Shown here piece after piece: positions 17,059-25,508 of a DNA stretch of 64,000 nucleotides. Location of the stretch: NCBI RefSeq assembly GCF_004791025.1, contig NZ_SRUO01000004.1:372001-436000 (forward strand), in the 5' to 3' direction. The DNA comes from Mesorhizobium sp. M4B.F.Ca.ET.203.01.1.1. Its GTDB lineage: Bacteria > Pseudomonadota > Alphaproteobacteria > Rhizobiales > Rhizobiaceae. The notes under the pieces are model-generated. The model saw nothing but the letters and a program-made list of their open reading frames with translations, made no database searches and was not told the origin of the DNA. Numbering within the stretch: the stretch's first letter is position 1; each line of letters opens with the position of its first letter. The translations under genes were made by a program, and so were the position numbers.

Positions 17059-17780
17059 GCCGCGCTTCCTTCATTCATCCAGACACCCTCGCGCAGCAGC
17101 AGCGCCGCCGCCGCCGCCTGCTCGGCCTCGCGCTTGGAGCGACCGCTGCCTATGGCCGGCGCGAACTGGCCGACCTTGACGCTGACGGTGAACAGCGGAT
17201 CGTGGTCCGGCCCCTCCCTGCCGTCGATCCGGTAGGCGGGCGTCGCGCCCGCCGCCTGATGCGCCCATTCCTGCAATTCGGTCTTGGCGTCGCGACGGGC
17301 AGCGCCGATGGCCTGCGAGCGCGGCTGCCAATAGCGGTGGATGAACGCGCGGGCCGCATCCAGGCCGCCGTCGAGATAGAGCACGGCGATCAGCGATTCC
17401 AGCGCATCGGCGCGCAGGTTGACACGCTTGCGCCCGTCGAGGCCGCGCACGTCCGAGCCGGCGCGGATCAGTTCCGGCAGGCCGATCTCCTCGGCGATTT
17501 CGGACAGCGCCTCGGCATTGACCAGGGCGTTCAGCCGCAGCGACAGCTCGCCCTCGGCCGCGTTCGGGAATGCCGCAAGCAGCATGTCGGCCACGACAAG
17601 GCCAAGCACACGGTCGCCGAGGAATTCGAAGCGCTCATAGTCGACGCCGGCATGGCTCGACCGGGCGCTGGCATGGGTCAGCGCCCGCTGCAGCCGCTGG
17701 CGGTCGCCAAAGGCATGGCCTGTGCGCTCAATGAGCGCTTCGGCGAGCGCATCGGCGGTGAGCCGCTTCGTTGACGCCAT
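17055..17780 (-). CDS. rnc: Ribonuclease III
   Basis: Double-strand-specific endoribonuclease for rRNA and mRNA processing. The 241-residue protein has the RNase III signature ERFEFLGDRVLGLVVADML and a C-terminal dsRNA-binding domain (AKTELQEWAHQAAGATPAYR ... GSGRSKREAEQAAAAALL). It begins 3 bp downstream of the lepB stop and overlaps era by 4 bp. Confidence 0.97.
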   Translation of the reverse strand: MASTKRLTADALAEALIERTGHAFGDRQRLQRALTHASARSSHAGVDYERFEFLGDRVLGLVVADMLLAAFPNAAEGELSLRLNALVNAEALSEIAEEIGLPELIRAGSDVRGLDGRKRVNLRADALESLIAVLYLDGGLDAARAFIHRYWQPRSQAIGAARRDAKTELQEWAHQAAGATPAYRIDGREGPDHDPLFTVSVKVGQFAPAIGSGRSKREAEQAAAAALLLREGVWMNEGSAA

Positions 17781-17783
17781 CAG

Positions 17784-18533
17784 CTAGCTGACGAAATGGA
17801 ACAGGCGCGCGGCTCGCATCAGCGACGGCCACTTCCAGACTTCGAGCGGGCTCGCGCCATCTGCGATCGAGAAGAAGATGATGTTGGCGCGGCCGACCAG
17901 GTTCTCTTCCGGCACGAAGCCGACGGTGAAGCGGCTGTCGGAAGAGTTGTCGCGATTGTCGCCCATCATGAAGTAGTGGCCGGGCGGCACGTCGAACTCG
18001 CGCGTGTTGTCGCCGATCGAGTTCGGCGTCAGGTCGAGCGTGTCATAGGTGATGCCGTTGGGCAGCGTCTCGCGATAGACATCGACCGGACGATCGACCT
18101 CGGTGATATCAGGGTTGTCGATCTGGCCGACCTTCTCGCGCGGCACGCCGGCGCCGTTGATGAAGAGCTGGCCGTCCTTGACCTGAATCTTGTCGCCGGG
18201 CAGGCCGATGACGCGCTTGATGTAGTCGATGGACGGGTCCGGCGGGAACTTGAACACCACCACGTCGCCACGCTTCGGCTCGGAGCCCCAGATACGGCCG
18301 GAGAAGATATCGGGACCGAACGGCAGCGAATAGCGCGAATAGCCATAGGACCATTTGGTGACGAAGAGATAGTCGCCTTCGAGCAAGGTCGGGCGCATCG
18401 ATCCGGACGGGATCGAAAATGGCTGGAACAGGAAGGTGCGGATGACCAGCGCGAGCAGCAGCGCCTGAATGATGACGCTGACGGTTTCGCCAAGCCCGCC
18501 GGATTTCTTCTCGGATTTTTCAGCCACGCTCAT
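17784..18533 (-). CDS. lepB: Signal peptidase I
   Basis: Membrane serine protease that removes signal peptides of Sec and Tat exported proteins. The 249-residue protein has one N-terminal membrane helix (VSVIIQALLLALVIRTFLFQPF), the catalytic Ser in SIPSGSMRPTL, the catalytic Lys in YIKRVIGLPGD, and the conserved GDNRDNSSDSR box. It lies between acpS (76 bp upstream) and rnc (3 bp downstream). Confidence 0.97.
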   Translation of the reverse strand: MSVAEKSEKKSGGLGETVSVIIQALLLALVIRTFLFQPFSIPSGSMRPTLLEGDYLFVTKWSYGYSRYSLPFGPDIFSGRIWGSEPKRGDVVVFKFPPDPSIDYIKRVIGLPGDKIQVKDGQLFINGAGVPREKVGQIDNPDITEVDRPVDVYRETLPNGITYDTLDLTPNSIGDNTREFDVPPGHYFMMGDNRDNSSDSRFTVGFVPEENLVGRANIIFFSIADGASPLEVWKWPSLMRAARLFHFVS

Positions 18534-18609
18534 GTCGTCCTCGATTGTGCGTTGGTTGGTATAGAGTCTCGGCGCGCGCTGGGCAACGTCAGCCGGAGGT
18601 CAGAAGCAA

Positions 18610-19023
18610 TCAATGTGGCGCTTCTTCGGCGGGCAACGCCTCGATGATCACAAAGGCTTGAGCAAGCGGGAAATCGTCGGTGATGGTGAGGTGGATCGCC
18701 GCCCTATGCCCCCGCGGCAGGATCTTGCCGAGCTGTGCCGCCGCGCCGCCGGTCAGCGCCATGGTCGGCTTGCCGCCGGGCAGGTTGACGACGCCCATGT
18801 CGCGCCAGAAGACGCCATGCGCCATGCCCGTGCCCAGCGCCTTGGCGCAGGCCTCCTTGGCGGCGAAGCGCTTGGCGTAGGACGCGACGCGCGCCGCGCG
18901 GCCTTCCGAGCGGGCCTGCTCGACCTCGGTATAGATGCGCTGGATGAAGCGCTGGCCGTGCCGTTCCAGCGACTTCTCGATGCGTCTGATATCGATCAGG
19001 TCGCTGCCGATGCCGATGATCAT
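18610..19023 (-). CDS. acpS: Holo-[acyl-carrier-protein] synthase
   Basis: Transfers 4'-phosphopantetheine from CoA to acyl carrier protein. The 137-residue protein starts [23 protein letters not shown] with the Mg-binding Asp of GSDLIDIRR, and continues with the signature [20 protein letters not shown] 19023 overlaps the DUF2062 stop by 4 bp (ATGA), so the longer in-frame extension is just the other gene read out of frame. Confidence 0.96.
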   Translation of the reverse strand: MIIGIGSDLIDIRRIEKSLERHGQRFIQRIYTEVEQARSEGRAARVASYAKRFAAKEACAKALGTGMAHGVFWRDMGVVNLPGGKPTMALTGGAAAQLGKILPRGHRAAIHLTITDDFPLAQAFVIIEALPAEEAPH

Positions 19024-19613
19024 TCCGCGGGAACTTCCCGCCCGCCATGACCACCGAGCCTGGCCTTGTGTGCCCTCTCGGCCATGCGCTTCCTGCGCCG
19101 CTCGCGAAAGGCGGTCATGCCCCATCGGGTGATGCCGTAGAAGAACAGGCCGAAGACGAGGCCGAGCGGCACCGCGCCGATCAGCATCGGCTCCAGCACC
19201 GGGTGCCACAGTTTCGCGAACGAAAGCGTGTGCATCATTTCCCCAAGGTGCTCAGGCGGTCCGTGCTTGGGCAGGCGTTCGTGCAGGATGAGCTTGCCGG
19301 TTTCCCAGGATGCACCCCACAGCAGCGGAAAGGTCAGCGGATTGCCGAAGAACACGGCGCCGAGCGCGGCCGCCACCAGATTTCCGGCGATTACCCAGCA
19401 CAGCACGGCGGCGATCACGAAGTGGAAGCCGAGCGGGAAGAACGAGGCAAACACGCCGGCCGCGACGCCGGCGGCGACGGCATGCGGGGTGGCCTTCAGC
19501 CTCAGGATGCGCTTCGAGAAATACTGCACCGAGCGCGAGAACGAGCGGCGCGGCCAAAGATAGGTACGCACCCGCTCAAAAATGCCATCAGGCTCGCGGC
19601 GTCGAAAAAGCAC
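19020..19613 (-). CDS. DUF2062 membrane protein
   Basis: A 197-residue protein starting at GTG 19613 ([25 protein letters not shown]) behind GGAACAGA. Two or three membrane helices in the middle ([36 protein letters not shown]), the DUF2062 core with [11 protein letters not shown], and one more near the C-terminus ([17 protein letters not shown]). The function is not established. Translationally coupled to acpS by a 4-bp overlap, as is usual in Rhizobiales. Confidence 0.9.
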   Translation of the reverse strand: MLFRRREPDGIFERVRTYLWPRRSFSRSVQYFSKRILRLKATPHAVAAGVAAGVFASFFPLGFHFVIAAVLCWVIAGNLVAAALGAVFFGNPLTFPLLWGASWETGKLILHERLPKHGPPEHLGEMMHTLSFAKLWHPVLEPMLIGAVPLGLVFGLFFYGITRWGMTAFRERRRKRMAERAHKARLGGHGGREVPAE

Positions 19614-20181
19614 TCTGTTCCGGTTCCTAGTACTCAACACAGGCTGTTCCGGCGATCCCGAGCCGGCAGGCGACTGCCATATCTTGCGCTTCGAGGCCGC
19701 CCGAAGGCAACAGCGACTTTGATATAGCGACGCGCCGACCGAAGGACAACGTCCGGCCAGCGTCTCGCCGCTCGAGCATATTAGAAACACGGCGGATTTG
19801 TGGAGACGGGAGTCAAGTCGCTGACGTGCGGCAGTTCGCCCCGCCAGCTAATGCAGCGCTGCGACGTCGGCCGCAACCTGGCGCTCGGCCGGCGTTGCCG
19901 CCCTCGCAAAGCAGCCGTCGCCGGAGTGAAGCAACGGTCCTGCCGATCTCACCGGGGATGATTGCGAGGTTGGCAGTCCGGGGTCCGATGAATCCGCTGA
20001 GGGTGCCGGATGTGGTCTTCCAATCTCTGACCAACTGCACCGCACAGTCCAAACGTGCAGGACCCGCTAGAGGTGCACCGCGGCCCCTTCAAGGAGCCTG
20101 CCGGGATTAGTCGGACTGAACTGCATGGCATCATGTCCTGGTTCGTCCGTCCTGCGCCAAATGGCGAGTAGGGTCATATTC
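19614..20181. other. 568 bp without a convincing gene; possible coding relic
   Basis: No frame with a good start and ribosome site. On the minus strand (about 20050-19850) fragments such as WKTTSGTLSGFIGPRTANLA and IPGEIGRTVASL look protein-like. The adjoining frame ends with TPAERQVAADVAALH, so a decayed gene with a frameshift is possible, but I do not recognise the family. Confidence 0.35.
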
Positions 20182-20727
20182 TCACCCTTTGTTTCGCCGT
20201 TCATCGCCGTGTGCGATTTCCCGGTCGTGGCTCGACGCAAGTCGTTGCAGGCTGCCACCCAGTATGACCAGGCTCACGCCCAGCAATGCGACATCCTTGA
20301 TTAGGAAGGCACCCAGCCCATTGAGAAAGGGAAACCCTTCCGAACCCGCCTCCCAGATTGGCAGAGCGAGCATTGTCGAGGCCGTCAGCGCAAAGGTGAT
20401 TGAACCGATCGCGCCTCCGACGAGGCCAGCCCAGACACTGCGGAAAGACGCAGCCAGCAGAAGCGCAGCGATCAGTTCGATCACGCCCAGGAAGTAGGAA
20501 GCCCCGGCAAATCCGAATGCGGGATAAAGCCATGCCAGCCACGGCGTCTTCTCAACAAATGGCTTAAGCGCCTCGATCTCGATCGAGGTGAATTTCAAAA
20601 TGCCGATCAACAGCAGCGGAAGCACCACCCCCGATAGGGCTACCGCACGGCCAACAGCAGCAAGGCGGTCGCCAGTTCGATTGATGCGCGCCACGAAGGG
20701 CGCGGTTGCGTTTGCCGGGGTGAACAT
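20182..20727 (-). CDS. DUF417 family membrane protein (YkgB/RclC-like)
   Basis: A 181-residue protein starting at ATG 20727 behind an excellent AAGGAGG. Four hydrophobic segments (VALSGVVLPLLLIGILKF, FLGVIELIAALLLAAS, LVGGAIGSITFALTAS, AFLIKDVALLGVSLVIL). The text GILKFTSIEIEALKPFVEKTPWLAWLY is the family hallmark. The E. coli relative RclC belongs to a reactive-chlorine response, but most members are uncharacterised. Divergent from a MarR regulator, with two copies of a palindromic operator between them, so it is very likely repressed by that protein. Confidence 0.88.
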   Translation of the reverse strand: MFTPANATAPFVARINRTGDRLAAVGRAVALSGVVLPLLLIGILKFTSIEIEALKPFVEKTPWLAWLYPAFGFAGASYFLGVIELIAALLLAASFRSVWAGLVGGAIGSITFALTASTMLALPIWEAGSEGFPFLNGLGAFLIKDVALLGVSLVILGGSLQRLASSHDREIAHGDERRNKG

Positions 20728-20747
20728 AGCCTGCCTCCTTCTATTTA

Positions 20748-20762
20748 TATGCTCCAAGCATA
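20748..20762. promoter_or_regulatory. MarR operator copy 1 (TATGCT-CCA-AGCATA)
   Basis: Inverted repeat with 6-bp arms around CCA, 21 bp upstream of the DUF417 start codon, identical in its core to the second copy 36 bp away (centre to centre). It would overlap the DUF417 leader or promoter. Confidence 0.75.
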
Positions 20763-20781
20763 CAATGACTCGATCTTGATG

Positions 20782-20800
20782 TATATGCTCCAAGCATATA
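20782..20800. promoter_or_regulatory. MarR operator copy 2 (TATATGCT-CCA-AGCATATA)
   Basis: Perfect 8-bp arms around CCA, ending 10 bp before the MarR start codon. The shared core with copy 1 in a divergent intergenic region is strong evidence for binding sites of the adjacent MarR dimer, with autorepression. Confidence 0.8.
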
Positions 20801-20810
20801 TTTTTCACTG

Positions 20811-21329
20811 ATGGCTGATTCCAGGATCGAGAATGTGATTGGTGCTCTGGCGCTGGCCTTTGCGGACACGCTGCAGCGGGACGCTCAGGCACGAGCGCCG
20901 GAGCCCGGCCCCGCGGCGGCGGCCATCACCCTCGTTGGCCACGTACCTGGTCTCTCGATCGAGAGGCTGCGGCGCGCTCTTTCATTGTCGCATTCAGGCG
21001 CCGTTCGACTGGTCGATCGACTGGTCGCGGACGGATTGGCGGCTCGATCCTCGGCGCCTGACGATCATCGCGCGGTAGCGCTAAGACTCACGCCTCTGGG
21101 CGAGACGACCTGTGGTGCTATTCTTTCCGCTCGTCAGGCGGGGCTCGCATCAGCGCTCACAGTTCTAAGTTCGGAGGAGCTGCAGGAGTTCGGCCGACTT
21201 GCCGCCAAGCTGCTGCGCGGGCTCGTCAGCAGCGAGGACCATGCATACAGAATTTGCCGGCTATGCAACTATACCGCTTGCCTCGAGTGCCCTGTCGAAG
21301 CGGAATTGTCCTCAGCCTTGGCGAGATAG
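20811..21329 (+). CDS. MarR family regulator with C-terminal four-cysteine motif
   Basis: A 172-residue winged-helix protein: IERLRRALSLSHSGAVRLVDRLVADGLAARSSAPDDHRAVALRLTPLG is the MarR DNA-binding domain with its wing. The C-terminus carries C149-x2-C152-x4-C157-x2-C160 (RICRLCNYTACLECPVE), a possible zinc or iron-sulfur site or a redox switch; a fifth Cys is at 101. Divergent from the DUF417 gene with twin palindromic operators between them. The pair interrupts the otherwise core gene run from pyrE to DUF2062. Confidence 0.88.
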   Translation: MADSRIENVIGALALAFADTLQRDAQARAPEPGPAAAAITLVGHVPGLSIERLRRALSLSHSGAVRLVDRLVADGLAARSSAPDDHRAVALRLTPLGETTCGAILSARQAGLASALTVLSSEELQEFGRLAAKLLRGLVSSEDHAYRICRLCNYTACLECPVEAELSSALAR

Positions 21330-21374
21330 AGCTTCGTCACATCACTATCCGCCAGACAATCTGGCCATTCTGGC

Positions 21375-21755
21375 TTAGGTGAGGTACTCGCTGACTTCGA
21401 CCAGATTGTCGTCCGGATCGCGGAAATAGATTGACATCATCGGCCCGCGCGCGCCGGTTCGCTCGACCGGCCCGACCTCGATGGCGACGTTGCTGGCCGC
21501 CAGGCTGGCGCAGATCTCGGCAAGCGGACTTGCCGCGACGAGGCAGAAATCGCCGGCGCCGGCCGTCGGCGCCTTGGCCTTCGGCTCGAAGCTGCGGCCG
21601 ACCTCGTGCAGGTTGATCTTCTGCGATCCGAACAACAGCGCGGTCGGCCGGTTCGGTTCGTCGAGGCGCTGGAGACCGAGCACGCGCTGGTAGAAGGCGC
21701 AGCTCGCTCCCACCGAGCGCACCGTCAGCACGAAATGGTCGATGCCGGCGATCAT
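21375..21755 (-). CDS. VOC family (glyoxalase/dioxygenase fold) protein
   Basis: A 126-residue single vicinal-oxygen-chelate domain: IAGIDHFVLTVRSVGASCAFYQRVLGL at the start, then FGSQKINLHE in the middle and SIYFRDPDDNLVEVSEYL at the end. The metal ligands expected of the family (His in DHFVLTV, His in NLHE, Glu in NLVEVSEY) are present. The substrate is unknown. Lies 78 bp downstream of pyrE on the same strand. Confidence 0.88.
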   Translation of the reverse strand: MIAGIDHFVLTVRSVGASCAFYQRVLGLQRLDEPNRPTALLFGSQKINLHEVGRSFEPKAKAPTAGAGDFCLVAASPLAEICASLAASNVAIEVGPVERTGARGPMMSIYFRDPDDNLVEVSEYLT

Positions 21756-21833
21756 AGCTGCGCCGCGGCCGACGGACGCTGCCGAAGAGATTCAAGCAAC
21801 GCGCTCAAGCGCTTGTTTTCACGCATGGCCGCA

Positions 21834-22412
21834 TCAGATGTTGCGGCTGCCGGGCTTGACGGCCGGGATGGCGGCCAGCTCCGGCGGCAAGCGGTCGGCC
21901 GGATAGGCCGGAACCTCGTATTCGGCGAGCGCGACCAGCGGCACGCCGACATCGGTCTTGCCGGCCGAACGGTCGATGATGCAGGCGGCCGCCGCCACCT
22001 CGGCGCCAAGCTCGCGCAGGCAGTCGATGGTCTCGCGGATCGACAGGCCGGTGGTGACGATGTCCTCGACGATGACGACGCGCGCGCCCCTGGCGATCTC
22101 GAAGCGGCGCAGCCTGAACTCGCCCCCTTCCCGCTCGACCCAGATCGCCGGGACGGCGAGATGGCGCGAGGTCTCATAGGCCGGAATCAGCCCGCCGATC
22201 GCCGGGCCGACGACATAGTCGATGCGGCCGGGAACGGCCTTGCGGATCTTCTCGGCCAGCGCCTTGCACAGGCGCTCGGTCTTGTCGGCATGCATGAAGA
22301 CCCTCGCCTTCTGCAGGAACACCGGGCTGCGCAGGCCCGACGTCAGGATGAAATGTCCCTCCAGGACGGCGCCAGCCTCGCGGAAAATGCCCAGCACTTC
22401 GTCGGTGTTCAT
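21834..22412 (-). CDS. pyrE: Orotate phosphoribosyltransferase
   Basis: Makes orotidine 5'-phosphate from orotate and PRPP in pyrimidine synthesis. The 192-residue protein has the PRPP-binding motif [13 protein letters not shown] and the catalytic loop region. It starts [29 protein letters not shown], as in the alphaproteobacterial form. It follows rsh by 32 bp on the same strand, a common Rhizobiales arrangement. Confidence 0.96.
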   Translation of the reverse strand: MNTDEVLGIFREAGAVLEGHFILTSGLRSPVFLQKARVFMHADKTERLCKALAEKIRKAVPGRIDYVVGPAIGGLIPAYETSRHLAVPAIWVEREGGEFRLRRFEIARGARVVIVEDIVTTGLSIRETIDCLRELGAEVAAAACIIDRSAGKTDVGVPLVALAEYEVPAYPADRLPPELAAIPAVKPGSRNI

Positions 22413-22444
22413 TTCATTCCCCCATTATTCTTCTAACCATGATG

Positions 22445-24673
22445 TCAGCCGTTGACGCGCCTTGCATCGCTGACGCTCGAATTGTCCTTGAGCTGCGAGA
22501 GCAGCCGGTTCAGGTGCTTGAGGTCCCAGACCTCGAGATCGATCAGCATTTCGGTGAAGTCGGGCGCTGTGCGCACCATCGACAGCGTGTGGATGTTGGC
22601 ATCGTTGGCGGCAACGACCTGGGCGATGTCGGCCAGCGATCCCGGCGCGTTGATGGCGGTGACCGAGACGCGTGCCGGGAAGCGCTCCTTTGTGCGCTCG
22701 TCGATGTCCCAGCGCACGTCGATCCAGCGCTCGGGCTGATCGTCGAAGGCCTGCAGCGCCGGCGACTGGATCGGATAGATGGTGATGCCGGTGCCCGGCT
22801 GGATGATGCCGACGATCCGGTCTCCGGGCACCGCCCCTTCCGGTGCGAAGCGCACCGGCAGGTCGCCGCGCACGCCGCGGATCGGAACCGCCCCGTCGCG
22901 CGGCTGGTCCTTGTCCTTGCGCGCGGCGCGGCCCGGCATCTGGAACAGCATGCCGGCGGCGTTGCGGATCTTCGACCAGCCCTCCTCGCGCTGCTTGGGG
23001 GCGGCGACGGTGACGCGCTCGTCCTTGTAATCGGGGAACACCGCCTTCATGACGTCCGTCGAGGCCAGTTCGCCGCGGCCGACCGAGGCCAGCACGTCGT
23101 CAATGTCCTTGCGCGCCAACCGGTGCAGCACCGGCTTCAGGCTCTCCTTGGTGAAGGTCCTGCCGGCACGCTCGAAAGCGCGCTCGAGGATGCGGGCGCC
23201 GAGGCCGGAATATTGCTTGCGGATGGCGTTCTTGGTGGCGCGGCGGATGGCGGCGCGCGCCTTGCCGGTGACGACGACCGATTCCCAGGCGGCCGGTGGC
23301 ACCTGCGCCTTGGAGCGGATGATCTCGACCTCGTCGCCGTTCTTCAATTCCGTCATCAGCGGCATGATGCGGCCGTTGACCTTGGCGCCGACGCAGGTGT
23401 CGCCGACATCGGTGTGGACGGCATAGGCGAAGTCGATGGGGGTGGCGCCGCGCGGCAGCGCGATCAGCATGCCCTTCGGCGTGAAGCAGAACACCTGGTC
23501 CTGGAACAGTTCCAGCTTCGTGTTCTCGAGGAAATCTTCCGGATTGTCGCCCTCGGCCAGTTGCTCGATGGTGCGCCGCAGCCAGGCATAGGCGTTGGTC
23601 TCCTTCGAGATGGCGTGGCCGGCGCCGTTCGTCTTGCCGCCTGTATCCTTGTAGATCGAATGCGCGGCGACGCCATATTCGGCGATCTTGTTCATCTCGC
23701 GGGTGCGGATCTGCAACTCGACGCGCTGGCGCGACGGGCCGACGATGGTGGTGTGGATCGAGCGGTAGTCGTTCTGCTTCGGCGTCGAGATGTAGTCCTT
23801 GAAGCGACCGGGCACCATCGACCATGTCGTGTGGATGGCGCCGAGCGCCCTGTAGCAATCCTCGAGCGTATCGACGACGACACGGAAGCCGAAGATGTCG
23901 GAGAGCTGCTCGAAGGACAGCGCCTTGGCTTCCATCTTGCGGAACACCGACCAAGGCTTCTTCTGTCGGCTCTTCACGCTGGCCTTGATGGCATGTTTCT
24001 CGAACAAGGCCGACAGCGCCTTTTCGATCTCGGTCAGCACGTCCTTGTTGCGCTCGAATATCTCGGCAAGCCTGGCCGTGACGGCGCGGTAGGCTTCCGG
24101 ATTGATGTAGCGGAAGGCGATCTCCTCCAGCTCCTCGCGCATACCCTGCATGCCCATGCGGCCGGCGAGCGGCGCATAGATATCCATCGTCTCCTCGGCG
24201 ATGCGCAGGCGCTTGGCTTCCGGAACATGGTCGAGGGTGCGCATGTTGTGCAAGCGGTCGGCGAGCTTGACCAGCAGCACGCGCACGTCCTCGGAGATCG
24301 CCAGCAAGAGCTTGCGCAGGTTCTCCGCCTGCTCGGCCTTCTTGGAGACGAGATCGAGCTTCTTGAGCTTGGTCAGGCCCTCGACCAGCTTGCCCATTTC
24401 GGGGCCGAACAACTCGTCGATCTCGGCCCTGGTGGCGGTGGTGTCCTCGATCGTGTCATGCAGCAGGGCGACCGCGATCGTCGCCTCGTCCATGTGCATT
24501 TCGGTGAGGATGGCGGCGACTTCGAGCGGATGCGAGAAATAGGGATCGCCGGAAGCGCGCTTCTGGTGGCCATGCTTCTGCATGGCGTAGACATAGGCCT
24601 TGTTGAGCAGCGCCTCGTTGACGTCAGGCTTGTAGCGCTGGACGCGCTCGACAAGCTCATACTGACGCATCAT
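22445..24673 (-). CDS. rsh: Bifunctional (p)ppGpp synthetase/hydrolase, RelA/SpoT family
   Basis: The single long RSH enzyme of alphaproteobacteria, 742 residues. HD hydrolase domain about 45-150 (HPLEVAAILTEMHMDEATIAVALLHD, then KLADRLHNMRT); synthetase domain about 230-360 (FGFRVVVDTLEDCYRALGAIH, NDYRSIHTTI, ELQIRTREM); TGS domain about 385-450 (FTPKGMLIALPRGATPIDFAYAVHT); C-terminal ACT domain ending the protein. Both catalytic centres look intact. It lies downstream of rpoZ, separated by two hairpins, and upstream of pyrE. Confidence 0.97.
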   Translation of the reverse strand: MMRQYELVERVQRYKPDVNEALLNKAYVYAMQKHGHQKRASGDPYFSHPLEVAAILTEMHMDEATIAVALLHDTIEDTTATRAEIDELFGPEMGKLVEGLTKLKKLDLVSKKAEQAENLRKLLLAISEDVRVLLVKLADRLHNMRTLDHVPEAKRLRIAEETMDIYAPLAGRMGMQGMREELEEIAFRYINPEAYRAVTARLAEIFERNKDVLTEIEKALSALFEKHAIKASVKSRQKKPWSVFRKMEAKALSFEQLSDIFGFRVVVDTLEDCYRALGAIHTTWSMVPGRFKDYISTPKQNDYRSIHTTIVGPSRQRVELQIRTREMNKIAEYGVAAHSIYKDTGGKTNGAGHAISKETNAYAWLRRTIEQLAEGDNPEDFLENTKLELFQDQVFCFTPKGMLIALPRGATPIDFAYAVHTDVGDTCVGAKVNGRIMPLMTELKNGDEVEIIRSKAQVPPAAWESVVVTGKARAAIRRATKNAIRKQYSGLGARILERAFERAGRTFTKESLKPVLHRLARKDIDDVLASVGRGELASTDVMKAVFPDYKDERVTVAAPKQREEGWSKIRNAAGMLFQMPGRAARKDKDQPRDGAVPIRGVRGDLPVRFAPEGAVPGDRIVGIIQPGTGITIYPIQSPALQAFDDQPERWIDVRWDIDERTKERFPARVSVTAINAPGSLADIAQVVAANDANIHTLSMVRTAPDFTEMLIDLEVWDLKHLNRLLSQLKDNSSVSDARRVNG

Positions 24674-24702
24674 GGGCAGGATCTCGCGGTGCTGAAATGA
24701 AT

Positions 24703-24730
24703 CATGCGCCGCAATGGGATGCGGCGCATG
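24703..24730. terminator. Hairpin 1 between rpoZ and rsh
   Basis: Perfect 11-bp stem (CATGCGCCGCA / TGCGGCGCATG) around ATGGGA, ending 30 bp before the rsh start codon on the minus strand. No U-run follows, so it may be an attenuator or processing site in a shared rpoZ-rsh transcript rather than a simple terminator. Confidence 0.5.
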
Positions 24731-24751
24731 TCATAGATAGCCACGAAACTG

Positions 24752-24792
24752 CCTGGACGGAAGTGCCGGAAAAATGTTCCGGGCAGGTCCAG
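24752..24792. terminator. Hairpin 2 downstream of rpoZ
   Basis: Long bipartite stem: outer CCTGGAC / GTCCAGG, inner TGCCGGAA / TTCCGGGCA with one bulge and an AAATG loop. It starts 10 bp after the rpoZ stop codon. It may terminate rpoZ transcripts or stabilise their 3' end. Confidence 0.6.
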
Positions 24793-24801
24793 GAAACTCT
24801 C

Positions 24802-25203
24802 TCAGTAGTCGTCGCTCTTCTCAGGCGGCACAAGGCCTTCGATGCCGGCCAGCAGGTCTTCCTCGGTCATGCGGTCGAAGGCGATGTTGTCCTCGGCGTC
24901 GTCGGTATCGGTCGCAGCGACGGCAGCGCCCGTCTGGTCGGCGATCGCCTCGCCATCGGCCTCCGGCTCGTCGACTTCGACATGCTTCTGCAGCGAGTGG
25001 ATCAGGTCTTCCTTGAGGTCGTCGGGCGACAGCGTCTCGTCGGCGATCTCGCGCAGCGCGATCACAGGGTTCTTGTCGTTGTCGCGCGGCACGGTGATCT
25101 GCGCGCCCTGGCTGATCTGACGGGCGCGGTGGCCGGCCAGGAGCACCAGCTCGAAGCGGTTGTCGACCTTGTCGATGCAATCTTCAACGGTTACGCGGGC
25201 CAT
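24802..25203 (-). CDS. rpoZ: RNA polymerase omega subunit
   Basis: Assembly subunit of RNA polymerase and a component of ppGpp binding site 1. The 133-residue protein begins [33 protein letters not shown], the omega signature. Its acidic, Ala/Asp-rich tail is typical of rhizobial omegas. It is followed by rsh, the gene for the enzyme that makes its ligand. Confidence 0.96.
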   Translation of the reverse strand: MARVTVEDCIDKVDNRFELVLLAGHRARQISQGAQITVPRDNDKNPVIALREIADETLSPDDLKEDLIHSLQKHVEVDEPEADGEAIADQTGAAVAATDTDDAEDNIAFDRMTEEDLLAGIEGLVPPEKSDDY

Positions 25204-25508
25204 GAATTGCCCCTTTCATGCGATGGATTTGACGGAAAACAGGCGCGGTCCATAACCTGAACGCCGCCAAAATACAAGCTTCTTGGCAATGCCGATCCGC
25301 CTCCCGGGGGATTATCCGGCTCGGCATGGGCAAGGCCCGCGGCGATCCGGCGCCGATCACAATTGCTTGCGAGGGGCCGACACAGCTTGGATTGCCGTAA
25401 AACTGGCGCTATCTCGGATAAGAAAGGCCGTGTGGTCCATTGACGGGCCGCGGGCATAGTCGCCGACGCTTTTAGACGACCGCCTATTTTGAAAAAAGGA
25501 CATTTTCC
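25204..25508. other. 305-bp divergent intergenic region (rpoZ / NYN gene)
   Basis: Must contain promoters for rpoZ (leftward) and the NYN-domain gene (rightward). I see an AAAAAGGACA ribosome site for the latter near 25494-25503 but no repeated or palindromic element and no gene. Confidence 0.5.

Noticed and set aside
15172..17235. 687-codon plus-strand frame over CPBP, era and rnc
   Set aside because: Overlaps three recognised genes in other frames and crosses a terminator; no recognisable protein.
22439..24700. 753-codon open frame antisense to rsh
   Set aside because: Exact shadow of a well-identified gene; Arg/Leu/His/Asp-rich composition from GC bias, no domain.
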